From the NCBI RefSeq assembly GCF_002261185.1, contig NZ_NEVQ01000004.1, positions 1 to 33,316 of the forward strand: a stretch of DNA of 33,316 nt, in the 5' to 3' direction. Positions 19,122 through 26,617 of the stretch are shown here, piece after piece. The position numbers and the translations under genes were made by a program. Source of the stretch: Bordetella genomosp. 4. GTDB lineage: Bacteria > Pseudomonadota > Gammaproteobacteria > Burkholderiales > Burkholderiaceae_B. The notes beneath the pieces are model-generated. The model was not told the DNA's origin, made no database searches, and saw nothing but the letters and a program-made list of their open reading frames with translations. How positions within the stretch are numbered: the stretch's first letter is position 1; every line of letters starts with the position of its first letter.

Positions 19122-20095
19122 GCCAGGCGGCAAAACAGCCCATCGATGTGAAGGCCTTGGGCAAGGTTGGCGTCTTGTATGGCGGCCGGTCCGCCGAACG
19201 CGATGTGTCGATCATGTCTGGGCAAGGCGTGCATCAGGCCTTGCAGAGCGCGGGCGTCGATGCGCATCTGTTCGACACGGGCGAACGTTCGCTGGCGGAT
19301 TTGGCAGCAGCGGGCTTTGATCGCGTATTCATTGCGTTGCACGGCCGCTATGGCGAAGACGGCACCTTGCAAGGGGCGTTGGAATTGCTGGGATTGCCTT
19401 ATACGGGCAGCGGCCCCATGGCGTCCAGCCTGGCCATGGACAAGACCATGACCAAGCGTGTGTGGTTGCAATATGGCTTGCCTACGCCAGCCTTTGAGTC
19501 GCTGGACGCGCAATCCGAGCTGCGCACCGTGCCCGATCGTCTGGGTCTGCCGTTGATCCTGAAGCCGCCGCATGAAGGTTCGACCGTCGGTATTACCAAG
19601 GTCGTGGGTTATTCCGACATGAAAGAGGCCTACGCGCAGGCAGCACGTTTTGACGACGAGGTTCTGGCCGAGCAATTCATCGTTGGACGCGAGTTGACCG
19701 TGGCGGTGTTGGGTACCGGGCATGCAGCGCGCGCGTTGCCGGTGATCGAGATCGTTGCGCCTGGCGGCAACTACGACTACGAGCACAAATATTTTTCCGA
19801 CGAGACACAGTATTTTTGTCCCGCCAACCTGCCCGACGACGTGGCGCGTCGTGTTGAAGATATCGCCGAACGCGCCTATCGCGCGCTGGGTTGCGCAGGC
19901 TGGGGGCGTATTGATTTCATGCTGGACGCGAATAACCAGCCGTGGTTGCTGGAGGCCAATACCTCGCCGGGGATGACCAGTCATTCGCTGGTCCCCATGG
20001 CTGCCAAGGCAGTAGGTATGAGTTACGCCGAACTGTGTGTCGCTATTTTGTCCGAGGCTTCGTGCAAGGTGCACAGCCCCGCCCGTCAATCGTAA
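19118..20095 (+). CDS. ddl: D-alanine--D-alanine ligase
   Basis: This ATP-grasp enzyme makes the D-Ala-D-Ala dipeptide used by the MurF half of murEF. The 325-residue protein shows [18 protein letters not shown] (18-35) with the family GGxSxERxVS motif, [13 protein letters not shown] (74-86), [30 protein letters not shown], and the magnesium-binding GRIDFML...[15 protein letters not shown]. Length and motifs match the DdlB branch usually found in dcw clusters. The gene overlaps murC by 4 nt; ftsQ starts 18 nt after its stop. Confidence 0.97.
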   Translation: MSQAAKQPIDVKALGKVGVLYGGRSAERDVSIMSGQGVHQALQSAGVDAHLFDTGERSLADLAAAGFDRVFIALHGRYGEDGTLQGALELLGLPYTGSGPMASSLAMDKTMTKRVWLQYGLPTPAFESLDAQSELRTVPDRLGLPLILKPPHEGSTVGITKVVGYSDMKEAYAQAARFDDEVLAEQFIVGRELTVAVLGTGHAARALPVIEIVAPGGNYDYEHKYFSDETQYFCPANLPDDVARRVEDIAERAYRALGCAGWGRIDFMLDANNQPWLLEANTSPGMTSHSLVPMAAKAVGMSYAELCVAILSEASCKVHSPARQS

Positions 20096-20113
20096 TTTGA
20101 ATCGGAATCTTCT

Positions 20114-20938
20114 GTGTGGAACGACGCTCGCACCACCAACCTGATTGCCAACACGCTCGCCGTGCTGGCAGTGGTGGCCATGCTCGCGGCATGCGTAGTG
20201 TGGATCGGGCATCGTCCGTACTTCACGTTGTCGGCGATCGAACTGGAGCCTGCTCCCGACACGGAGTTGCATTACGTATCGGCAGAGTCCGTGCGGGCGG
20301 TGATCGCCCATCGATTCGACGGGAACTTTTTTACCGTGAATCTGGACGAAGCCCGCGAAGTGTTCGAATCGGTGCCTTGGGTACGTCGCGCATCGATCCG
20401 GCGCATCTGGCCTGGAACCCTGCGTGTGCAGATCGAGGAAGAGCAACCGCTGGCGCTATGGAACGAAAACCAGATGATCAACACCTGGGGCGAGGCGTTC
20501 ACAGCGAATACGGGCGAGCTCGACGACGATACGGAATTGCCGCAGTTCTCCGGGCCCGAGGGCACCGAGGGGTTGGTAGTGCAGCGTTACGCCGAATTGG
20601 CCCGTTGGTTCGCACCGCTGGATTTACATGTGCGCGAGCTGGACTTGAGCCCGCGTTATGCCTGGAAAGCCACCTTGTCCAACGGTCTGGTGCTCGACCT
20701 GGGCCGCGATCCGGGGGCCGATGCGCCCGATCCGCATGGCGTGCCCGGCGCGCTGCCGTTCGCAGCCCGTATCCAGCGGTTCGTGCAAGCCTGGCCGGCC
20801 GTGGTCAGCCGGCTCGAGGGCCGCGGCGTGACGCAGGCCGACCTACGTTATCCCAACGGGTTCGCCCTGGCTTTGGCACCGCTGCCGGAAGGGCAACCGA
20901 AATCGAAATCCTCATCCACATCTTCAAAGAAGCGTTAA
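20114..20938 (+). CDS. ftsQ: Cell division protein FtsQ
   Basis: This bitopic inner-membrane protein links early and late divisome components. The 274-residue protein has a short N-terminal tail, a membrane segment (about 12-33), a POTRA domain (about 36-108) that includes FFTVNLDEAREVFESVPWV and the conserved RIWPGTLRV with EEEQPLALW, and a beta domain to about 255. The tail is Ser/Lys-rich. The start is GTG 20114 followed by TGG; the ribosome-binding site is weak. A second frame beginning 2 nt later is open for 276 codons but encodes an Arg-rich, featureless product, so the FtsQ frame is taken as the only gene. Confidence 0.94.
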   Translation: MWNDARTTNLIANTLAVLAVVAMLAACVVWIGHRPYFTLSAIELEPAPDTELHYVSAESVRAVIAHRFDGNFFTVNLDEAREVFESVPWVRRASIRRIWPGTLRVQIEEEQPLALWNENQMINTWGEAFTANTGELDDDTELPQFSGPEGTEGLVVQRYAELARWFAPLDLHVRELDLSPRYAWKATLSNGLVLDLGRDPGADAPDPHGVPGALPFAARIQRFVQAWPAVVSRLEGRGVTQADLRYPNGFALALAPLPEGQPKSKSSSTSSKKR

Positions 20939-20942
20939 CGCC

Positions 20943-22169
20943 ATGACCCGTGACATCAAGGACCTCATCGTCGCCCTCGATATCGGCACTAGCAAAGTAG
21001 TAGCCGTGGTCGCCGAAATCCTGCCGGAAGGGCGTTTTGAAGTGCTCGGCCTTGGCCAGCACGAATCGCGCGGCATGCGCAAGGGCGTGGTCGTCAATAT
21101 CGAGACCACCGTCAACTCCATTCAGCGGGCGCTCGAAGAGGCCGAGCTGATGGCCGACTGCAAAATCCGCGACGTCTATACCGGCATCGCGGGCAGCCAC
21201 ATCCGCAGTTTTAATTCGAGCGGCATGGTGGCAGTCAAAGACAAGGAGGTCACTGCCACCGACGTCGCGCGTGTGATCGAAACGGCCAAAGCGGTGAACA
21301 TCCCCACCGATCAACAAGTACTGCACGTGTTGACCCAGGAATTCATCGTCGATGGCCAGGAAGACATCCGCGAGCCCATCGGCATGAGCGGTTTGCGTCT
21401 CGAGGTCCGCGTGCACATCGTCACCGGCGCTGTCAGCGCGGCGCAAAACATCGTCAAGTGCGTGCGCCGTTGCGGCCTGGAAGTACAAGACCTGATTCTG
21501 CAGCCGCTGGCCTCCAGCCTGGCCTGCCTGACCGCCGACGAGAAAGAGCTCGGCGTGGTACTGGTCGATATCGGTGGCGGCACAACGGATGTGGCGATCT
21601 ATACCGGTGGTGCGATTCGTCACACTGCAGTGCTGCCGATCGCAGGCGACCAGATCACGAACGACATCGCTGCGATGCTGCGCACGCCCACGCCGGATGC
21701 CGAAGAAATCAAACTGCGGTACGGCGTGGCCAAGCAAGTCCTGGCGCGCCCTGACGAGTCGGTCGAGGTGCCGGGACTGGGCGATCGCGGCCCGCGCCAG
21801 GTGAAACGCCAGGCACTGGGTGCCGTGATCGAGCCGCGCGTCGAAGAGCTGTTTTCGCTGGTGCAACAAGTCGTGCGGGAGTCGGGCTACGAAGACCTCC
21901 TGGCTTCGGGCGTGGTGTTGACCGGAGGCTCTGCACAGATGCCCGGCATGATCGAACTGGCCGAGGACGTGTTCCTCAAGCCGGTACGCGTGGCCACGCC
22001 CGAGTACGAAGGCAGCCTGTCGGATGTGATGCGCAATCCGCGTTTCTCGACCGTGATGGGCTTGTTGCAGGAAGCACGTATGCAGCGTGTGCGGGGCCGC
22101 AAAGTGGCTGCACAGACGGGCAACTTCAAGAGCCTGTTGGCTCGTATGAAGGAGTGGTTCATGAATTGA
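20943..22169 (+). CDS. ftsA: Cell division protein FtsA
   Basis: This actin-like ATPase tethers FtsZ filaments to the inner membrane. The 408-residue protein has the phosphate-1 motif VALDIGTSKV (10-19), the SHI-motif-type 1C domain region (about 85-165), phosphate-2 LVDIGGGTTDVAIY, the adenosine motif VVLTGGSAQMPGM, and the C-terminal amphipathic helix (FKSLLARMKEWFMN) that binds membrane. It starts 4 nt after the ftsQ stop. All actin-fold motifs are intact. A hairpin begins right at its stop codon. Confidence 0.97.
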   Translation: MTRDIKDLIVALDIGTSKVVAVVAEILPEGRFEVLGLGQHESRGMRKGVVVNIETTVNSIQRALEEAELMADCKIRDVYTGIAGSHIRSFNSSGMVAVKDKEVTATDVARVIETAKAVNIPTDQQVLHVLTQEFIVDGQEDIREPIGMSGLRLEVRVHIVTGAVSAAQNIVKCVRRCGLEVQDLILQPLASSLACLTADEKELGVVLVDIGGGTTDVAIYTGGAIRHTAVLPIAGDQITNDIAAMLRTPTPDAEEIKLRYGVAKQVLARPDESVEVPGLGDRGPRQVKRQALGAVIEPRVEELFSLVQQVVRESGYEDLLASGVVLTGGSAQMPGMIELAEDVFLKPVRVATPEYEGSLSDVMRNPRFSTVMGLLQEARMQRVRGRKVAAQTGNFKSLLARMKEWFMN

Positions 22170-22205
22170 TCAAGGGGCAGACCGGGGCCTGCTCCTGGCT
22201 TGATC
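22168..22205 (+). other. Stem-loop at the end of ftsA, in the ftsA-ftsZ intergenic region
   Basis: GATCAA at 22168-22173 pairs with TTGATC at 22200-22205. The inner GGGGCAG (22174-22180) pairs with CTGCTCC (22189-22195, one G-U), leaving a 4-nt asymmetric bulge. No T run follows, so it is not a classic terminator; it may attenuate or protect the mRNA between ftsA and ftsZ. Confidence 0.45.
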
Positions 22206-22354
22206 CGTCGAAAGACGGCGCAGGCCGAATAGGGGAGACGTTTCAAACCCGTTGCGGATCATCCGATCGGCGTCGGCTTTGAAGCGATTCACAAAAGCAT
22301 AGGTTGTTGGGGAATTTTTGTGATTTGCATATCCAGACTTGTGAGGGAGTCATC

Positions 22355-23539
22355 ATGATGAACTTTGAAATGCTTGAGAACAACACCAAAGGGACCGTCA
22401 TCAAGGTCGTAGGTGTTGGCGGTGCAGGCGGCAATGCCGTCGCGCACATGATCCGTAGCGGCGTCAACGGCGTGGATTTCATCTGCGCTAATACTGACGC
22501 CCAAGCGCTGGCGGCTACCAATGCGCCGGTGCAGATTCGCCTGGGCCGCACGGGCCTGGGTGCTGGTGCCAAGCCTGAACAAGGCCGCGCATCGGCAGAA
22601 ACCGCACGCGAAGAAATCCGTTCGGCTTTGAACGGCGCTCATATGGTGTTCATCACCGCTGGTATGGGTGGCGGCACGGGAACGGGGGCTGGTCCGGTGG
22701 TGGCAGAAGTCGCCAAAGAACTGGGCATCCTGACCGTGGGCGTCGTGACCAAACCCTTCACCTTCGAAGGCAACAAGCGCCTGAAGATGGCTGAAGAGGG
22801 CATTAACGAGCTGGCCAAGCACGTACATTCTCTCATCGTGGTGCTCAACGAGAACCTCTATGAGCTGATGGACGAGGACGCCACGCAAGAAGATTGCTTC
22901 AAGTCCGCCGACGATATTCTGCACAACGCATGCGCCGGTATCGCCGAGATCATCAACGTCGAAGGCAACGTGAACGTTGACTTCGAAGACGTCAAGACGA
23001 TCATGGGCGAACAAGGCCAGGCCATGATGGGCACGGCGACCGCCAGCGGTGCCGATCGTGCCCGCGTGGCAGCCGAGCAAGCCATCGCTTGCCCGCTGCT
23101 CGAAGGCGTGGACCTGAACGGCGCTCGCGGCGTGTTGGTCAACATCACCGCCAGCCGCTCGCTGAAGATGCGCGAAACGCGCGAAATCATGGAAACGATC
23201 CGCAGCTACGCTTCGGACGACGCGACCGTGATCTTCGGTACGGCTTACGATGAGTCCATGGCCGACAGCCTGCGCGTGACCGTGGTCGCTACCGGCCTGG
23301 GCCGTGCCGTTGCCGCACCGAAGCTGGTGCAAAACGTGGCCGAAGGCCTGCGTACCGGTACCGACAACATGCCTGTGATGGGCGGGATGATGGGCCAGCA
23401 GGGCGACTACCGCAATCTGGACATGCCTTCGGTGATGCGTAACCCGCGCACCCAGGCGTCGGCCCAGGTGCGTGCTCTGGAAAGCTCGGGGATGGATCAC
23501 TTCGATATCCCGGCATTCCTGCGCAAGCAAGCGGATTGA
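22355..23539 (+). CDS. ftsZ: Cell division GTPase FtsZ
   Basis: This tubulin-like GTPase forms the cytokinetic ring. The 394-residue protein has the GTP-binding domain with VGVGGAGGNAV (19-29), the tubulin signature GGGTGTG (105-111), and the T7 synergy loop NVDFED (207-212). A linker (about 320-375) leads to the conserved C-terminal peptide DIPAFLRKQAD, which binds FtsA. Two adjacent ATGs are possible (22355 and 22358); GAGGGAG at 22343-22349 sits 5 or 8 nt upstream, so the second could be the true start. The longer frame from 22304 was rejected for lack of a ribosome-binding site. The 185-nt gap after ftsA leaves room for a separate promoter, but none is clear. Confidence 0.97.
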   Translation: MMNFEMLENNTKGTVIKVVGVGGAGGNAVAHMIRSGVNGVDFICANTDAQALAATNAPVQIRLGRTGLGAGAKPEQGRASAETAREEIRSALNGAHMVFITAGMGGGTGTGAGPVVAEVAKELGILTVGVVTKPFTFEGNKRLKMAEEGINELAKHVHSLIVVLNENLYELMDEDATQEDCFKSADDILHNACAGIAEIINVEGNVNVDFEDVKTIMGEQGQAMMGTATASGADRARVAAEQAIACPLLEGVDLNGARGVLVNITASRSLKMRETREIMETIRSYASDDATVIFGTAYDESMADSLRVTVVATGLGRAVAAPKLVQNVAEGLRTGTDNMPVMGGMMGQQGDYRNLDMPSVMRNPRTQASAQVRALESSGMDHFDIPAFLRKQAD

Positions 23540-23584
23540 TGTTGCGTTAAAACGGGCTGGGGAACTGGCCCGACTCCCTCAGCG

Positions 23585-23610
23585 CCGGCCCGTTTCCCCT
23601 GACGGGCCGG
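23585..23610 (+). terminator. GC-rich hairpin downstream of ftsZ (possible terminator)
   Basis: CCGGCCCGT at 23585-23593 pairs perfectly with ACGGGCCGG at 23602-23610 around an 8-nt loop. A second, weaker complementarity (CGGGC/GCCCG) lies just upstream. No T tract follows, so termination may be partial or Rho-assisted. It marks the likely end of the dcw transcript. Confidence 0.5.
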
Positions 23611-23664
23611 ACGCCGGGCGGTGTGCGCGCGACAGTTTTGTCTTGCTTTCAATACCGTCCGATA

Positions 23665-23712
23665 GCAGATGTAATGTGTTCGGTACAGTGGGGCAGATGT
23701 GTCGGCAGATGT
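23665..23712. repeat. Three direct GCAGATGT repeats upstream of lpxC
   Basis: The octamer GCAGATGT occurs at 23665-23672, 23693-23700 and 23705-23712, spaced 28 and 12 nt apart, within the 271-nt ftsZ-lpxC intergenic region. A possible -10 pair (TACAAT 23746-23751 and TATGAT 23751-23756) lies downstream. The repeats could be an operator; no regulator is known to me for this motif. Confidence 0.4.
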
Positions 23713-23810
23713 ATCAAAAGCGTGGCGCAGGGCGCCTGCCGGGGTTACAATATGATCTTATGCCGGTGATTTCATTGATTTTTACTGGCTAGGCCCAAAC
23801 ACAAATAACT

Positions 23811-24734
23811 ATGTTTCGACAGCGCAGTATTCAGAATCTCGTCCGCACAACAGGCGTTGGCGTCCACTCGGGACGTCGGGTCGAGCTTACTCTGCGTCCT
23901 GCCGAAGCCAACACTGGTATCGTCTTTCACCGAGTCGATCTGCCGCAAGTCGTGGATCTGCCCGCGCAAGCAGACGGCGTGGGCGATACCCGCATGGCGT
24001 CTGTGCTGCAACAAGGCAACGTCCGTGTTTCTACCGTCGAACACTTGATGTCCGCACTGGCGGGCCTGGGTATCGACAACCTGCACGTCGATCTCACGGC
24101 CGAAGAAGTCCCCATCATGGACGGCAGCGCCGCGACGTTCGTGTATCTGTTGCGCTCGGCCGGCATCGTCGAGCAGAACGCTCCCAAACAATTCATCCGC
24201 GTCAAGAAACCCGTCGAGATCCGCGAGGGTGAAGGCCGCAGCCTGAAATGGGCGCGCCTGGAGCCGCACGAGGGTTTCGCTCTGGCGTTTTCGATTGATT
24301 TCCGCCATCCGGCGATCGATTCCACGGCCAATTTCGCCGAGATCGATTTTGCTACGCATTCCTACGTGCGCGAAATTGCTCGCGCGCGTACTTTCGGGTT
24401 CGTCAACGAGGTCGAGGCGCTGCGTTCGATGGGCCTGGCCCGCGGCGGCAGCCTGGACAATGCCATCGTGATGGACGAGTACCGGGTCTTGAACAGCGAC
24501 GGCTTGCGTTACGACGACGAGTTCGTCAAACACAAGATTCTCGACGCGATTGGCGATTTGTACCTGCTGGGCAAGCCCTTGGTGGCGCGCTACGTCGCTT
24601 GCAAGTCCGGCCACGGTCTGAACAACCAGCTTGCACGTGCGCTATTGGCGCAGCGTGATGCCTGGGAACTGGTGACTTACGAATCCCAGGCTGCGGCGCC
24701 ACAGGCGTTCCGCCACGAGTGGAAACTCGCCTGA
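23811..24734 (+). CDS. lpxC: UDP-3-O-acyl-N-acetylglucosamine deacetylase
   Basis: This zinc enzyme catalyses the committed step of lipid A synthesis in the cytoplasm. The 307-residue protein matches the family length (305). It shows TGVGVHSG (14-21), the [10 protein letters not shown] motif with base E77 and zinc ligand H78, PIMDGSA (101-107), ARTFGF (192-197), and [10 protein letters not shown] with zinc ligands H241 and D245, followed by H268 in KSGHGLNN. The ATG at 23811 opens the conserved N-terminus, but its ribosome-binding site is weak. It lies 271 nt after ftsZ, so it probably has its own promoter. Confidence 0.97.
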   Translation: MFRQRSIQNLVRTTGVGVHSGRRVELTLRPAEANTGIVFHRVDLPQVVDLPAQADGVGDTRMASVLQQGNVRVSTVEHLMSALAGLGIDNLHVDLTAEEVPIMDGSAATFVYLLRSAGIVEQNAPKQFIRVKKPVEIREGEGRSLKWARLEPHEGFALAFSIDFRHPAIDSTANFAEIDFATHSYVREIARARTFGFVNEVEALRSMGLARGGSLDNAIVMDEYRVLNSDGLRYDDEFVKHKILDAIGDLYLLGKPLVARYVACKSGHGLNNQLARALLAQRDAWELVTYESQAAAPQAFRHEWKLA

Positions 24735-24753
24735 TTTTGGCCTGAGCCGCGCA

Positions 24754-24773
24754 CGGCTCTGCGAGCCGCTTTT
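24754..24773 (+). terminator. Probable terminator of lpxC
   Basis: CGGCTC at 24754-24759 pairs with GAGCCG at 24763-24768, followed by CTTTT. An alternative pairing uses GAGCCG at 24744-24749 with the same CGGCTC. The gap lies between the convergent lpxC and DUF721 genes. Confidence 0.5.
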
Positions 24774-24792
24774 CCCGAGCCCGCGCCTGCTG

Positions 24793-25281
24793 CTATTTGT
24801 TCTTGTGATGCGCCAGCAGTCTGGCGACGGCATCGGCCAGCGGCCCCGGGCGCAAATTTTCTTGTAACGATTCGAAAGCGCTGAGCGCGGTTTCTCCCAG
24901 GGGCTGGGCTTCTTTTGGGGGACGGGGCGCTTTTGCCCCAGGGCGGGGCATTCCGGCTTGAACCTTGACGGCAATTTCGTTAAGGTTCCAACCTTGGGTA
25001 TTGAGTGTTTGTGCAATCCGCGGAGCCAGCTGACGCAGTTTGGCCGCGTGCGCCGCGCTCGGTACCGCTAGTTGCAGCCGAGGGGTTTCCAGCTTGGCCA
25101 CGACGCAGACAGCGCCGAGCGCTGGCGGTAACACAGCGGCGATAGCATGCTGTATTTGCAGGTGCACGCGCGCCGTAGCCAGCACGCCGGCGCCGCGCGT
25201 ATCGTGACCCAGCCACCCCAGCGGGGTTTCCCCCCGGCGGCTGGCAGAAGAACGAGAGCGGTTTGATGCAGGTCTGTTCAT
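24793..25281 (-). CDS. DUF721 domain protein (DciA-like)
   Basis: The 162-residue basic protein has an Arg/Ser-rich N-terminus and a DUF721 core (about 35-115: VHLQIQHAIAAVLPPAL, VVAKLETPRLQLAVPSAAHAAKLRQLAP, then GWNLNEIAVKVQA). A Pro/Lys linker and a short C-terminal helix follow. DUF721 includes DciA, which helps load the replicative helicase DnaB in bacteria lacking DnaC. In betaproteobacteria a DUF721 gene often lies between lpxC and the M23-secA pair, as here. A helicase role is family-based inference. It is divergent from the M23 gene, with only 28 nt between start codons. Confidence 0.75.
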   Translation of the reverse strand: MNRPASNRSRSSASRRGETPLGWLGHDTRGAGVLATARVHLQIQHAIAAVLPPALGAVCVVAKLETPRLQLAVPSAAHAAKLRQLAPRIAQTLNTQGWNLNEIAVKVQAGMPRPGAKAPRPPKEAQPLGETALSAFESLQENLRPGPLADAVARLLAHHKNK

Positions 25282-25309
25282 GCCAGCTCAATAACAGGAT
25301 TTACGTACC

Positions 25310-26371
25310 TTGAAACTCGTGATTATGCACGCCCGCGAGGGTCAGCCCGGACAACAGGTCCTGGGCGGCGCTCGTTTGTGGCTGGTGCTGGCCGCTTTCC
25401 TGGCCACGGCGGCGCTGATAGGCGCCACCGTACAGCGCTACCTTACTCCTATTGCGCCGCCTGCGTATTCTGTTGATTGGGCTGCGTATTCTCCCGGCGG
25501 ACAACCCGAGCGCGATTCCGCTTTTTTGCGTGAAAACGTAGCGTTGCTGGCGGCAAAGGTCGGCGAATTGCAAGCCAAGCTGGTGGGTATCGACAGCGTC
25601 GGGCGCCGGGTCGCCAAGGTCGCCGGGGTGGCTTATACCGATCCCGAGCTGGCAGCAGGCCTGAATGCGCCTGCCAAGGCCGAGCAGGTGATGGATAACT
25701 TGTTCACCGACCGCCAACCGCCGCCCATGCAGGAGTCGGCCGAGGCGCTGGGCCGGCAATTGGATGAATTGCAGGCGCGCCTGCTGCAGCAAACCGACAA
25801 TCTGCGTATGTTGGATGTGGCGCTGACGCGCCGCTCGGCAGACCAGGCCCGTCTGCCGTCGACCATGCCGGTCAGCGACTATCCCTTTCTCAGCTCGTCG
25901 TATGGCTGGCGCCGCAATCCCGTTACGCACCGATATGCCATGCACGAGGGCCTGGACTTCGCCGCGCCCTCGGGGACGCCGATTCTGGCGGCTTCTGGCG
26001 GTGTCGTGCTCGAGTCCCGTTTTCAAGCAGGCTATGGGAATACCGTCGAGGTGGATCATGGCGACGGCATGATCACCCGTTATGCTCATGCTTCGAAGCT
26101 GCTGGTCAAACCGGGCGAACTGGTCAGCCGCGGTCAGCAAATCGCCCTGGTGGGGTCGACTGGCCAGTCTACAGGACCGCATTTGCACTTCGAGGTGCGT
26201 CTGGAAGGGCAACCGCTGGATCCCCGCCTGTTCCTGAAGTCCCCGGATGCGACGCGACCGGTGGTGGCCCAGGCATCTGGCTTGCCGGCTTCCGGACAGG
26301 CGGCAGGCACGGCGACAGGCAGTGCTGTAGCACGAGCAGGACCGGTGCCGACGCAATCCGTGACGCGCTGA
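25310..26371 (+). CDS. M23 (LytM/lysostaphin-type) peptidase, membrane-anchored
   Basis: The 353-residue protein has one N-terminal membrane segment (about 22-41), a helical, coiled-coil-like periplasmic region (about 65-170), and a C-terminal LytM domain (about 190-310). The zinc and catalytic residues are complete: H212 and D216 in HEGLDF, H260 in RYAHASKL, and H291/H293 in HLHFEV, so it is probably an active peptidoglycan endopeptidase rather than a degenerate EnvC-like activator. The C-terminus is an Ala/Gly-rich low-complexity tail. TTG 25310 is the best start, with AGGAT 9 nt upstream; GTG 25319 or ATG 25325 are alternatives. It is located just before secA. Confidence 0.88.
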   Translation: MKLVIMHAREGQPGQQVLGGARLWLVLAAFLATAALIGATVQRYLTPIAPPAYSVDWAAYSPGGQPERDSAFLRENVALLAAKVGELQAKLVGIDSVGRRVAKVAGVAYTDPELAAGLNAPAKAEQVMDNLFTDRQPPPMQESAEALGRQLDELQARLLQQTDNLRMLDVALTRRSADQARLPSTMPVSDYPFLSSSYGWRRNPVTHRYAMHEGLDFAAPSGTPILAASGGVVLESRFQAGYGNTVEVDHGDGMITRYAHASKLLVKPGELVSRGQQIALVGSTGQSTGPHLHFEVRLEGQPLDPRLFLKSPDATRPVVAQASGLPASGQAAGTATGSAVARAGPVPTQSVTR

Positions 26372-26617
26372 TGGCGGGATAACTCCTGCTAAACACGCCT
26401 CAGTGTCAAGTTTCCGGGCCTGGACAAACGCCACAAGCGCGCATTGTATCGAGTGAACACGGCCCCGTTTTCTCCGGGTTGGGGCCGATCCCGCCCAGGT
26501 GCGTTAAACTCGATCGTTTCCCAGCGGGATTGCCCCGCTCAACCAAGTAAACATTCCGCGCCGAGCGGTACCTGGCCTGTTTTGGGGCAGGGGCCGACGG
26601 CGCTGCCACCGACACGC

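Noticed and set aside
20116-20946. A 276-codon frame starting 2 nt after the ftsQ start and ending in an ATGA overlap with ftsA
   Set aside because: It lies wholly inside ftsQ, the product is Arg/Gly/Ser-rich with no membrane segment or recognisable motif, and the ftsQ frame accounts fully for the region. The ATGA at its end is part of the ftsA start and is probably chance.
26444-26617. 58-codon in-frame upstream extension of secA
   Set aside because: It does not resemble SecA, starts with a rare TTG without a clear ribosome-binding site, and the standard SecA N-terminus begins at 26618.
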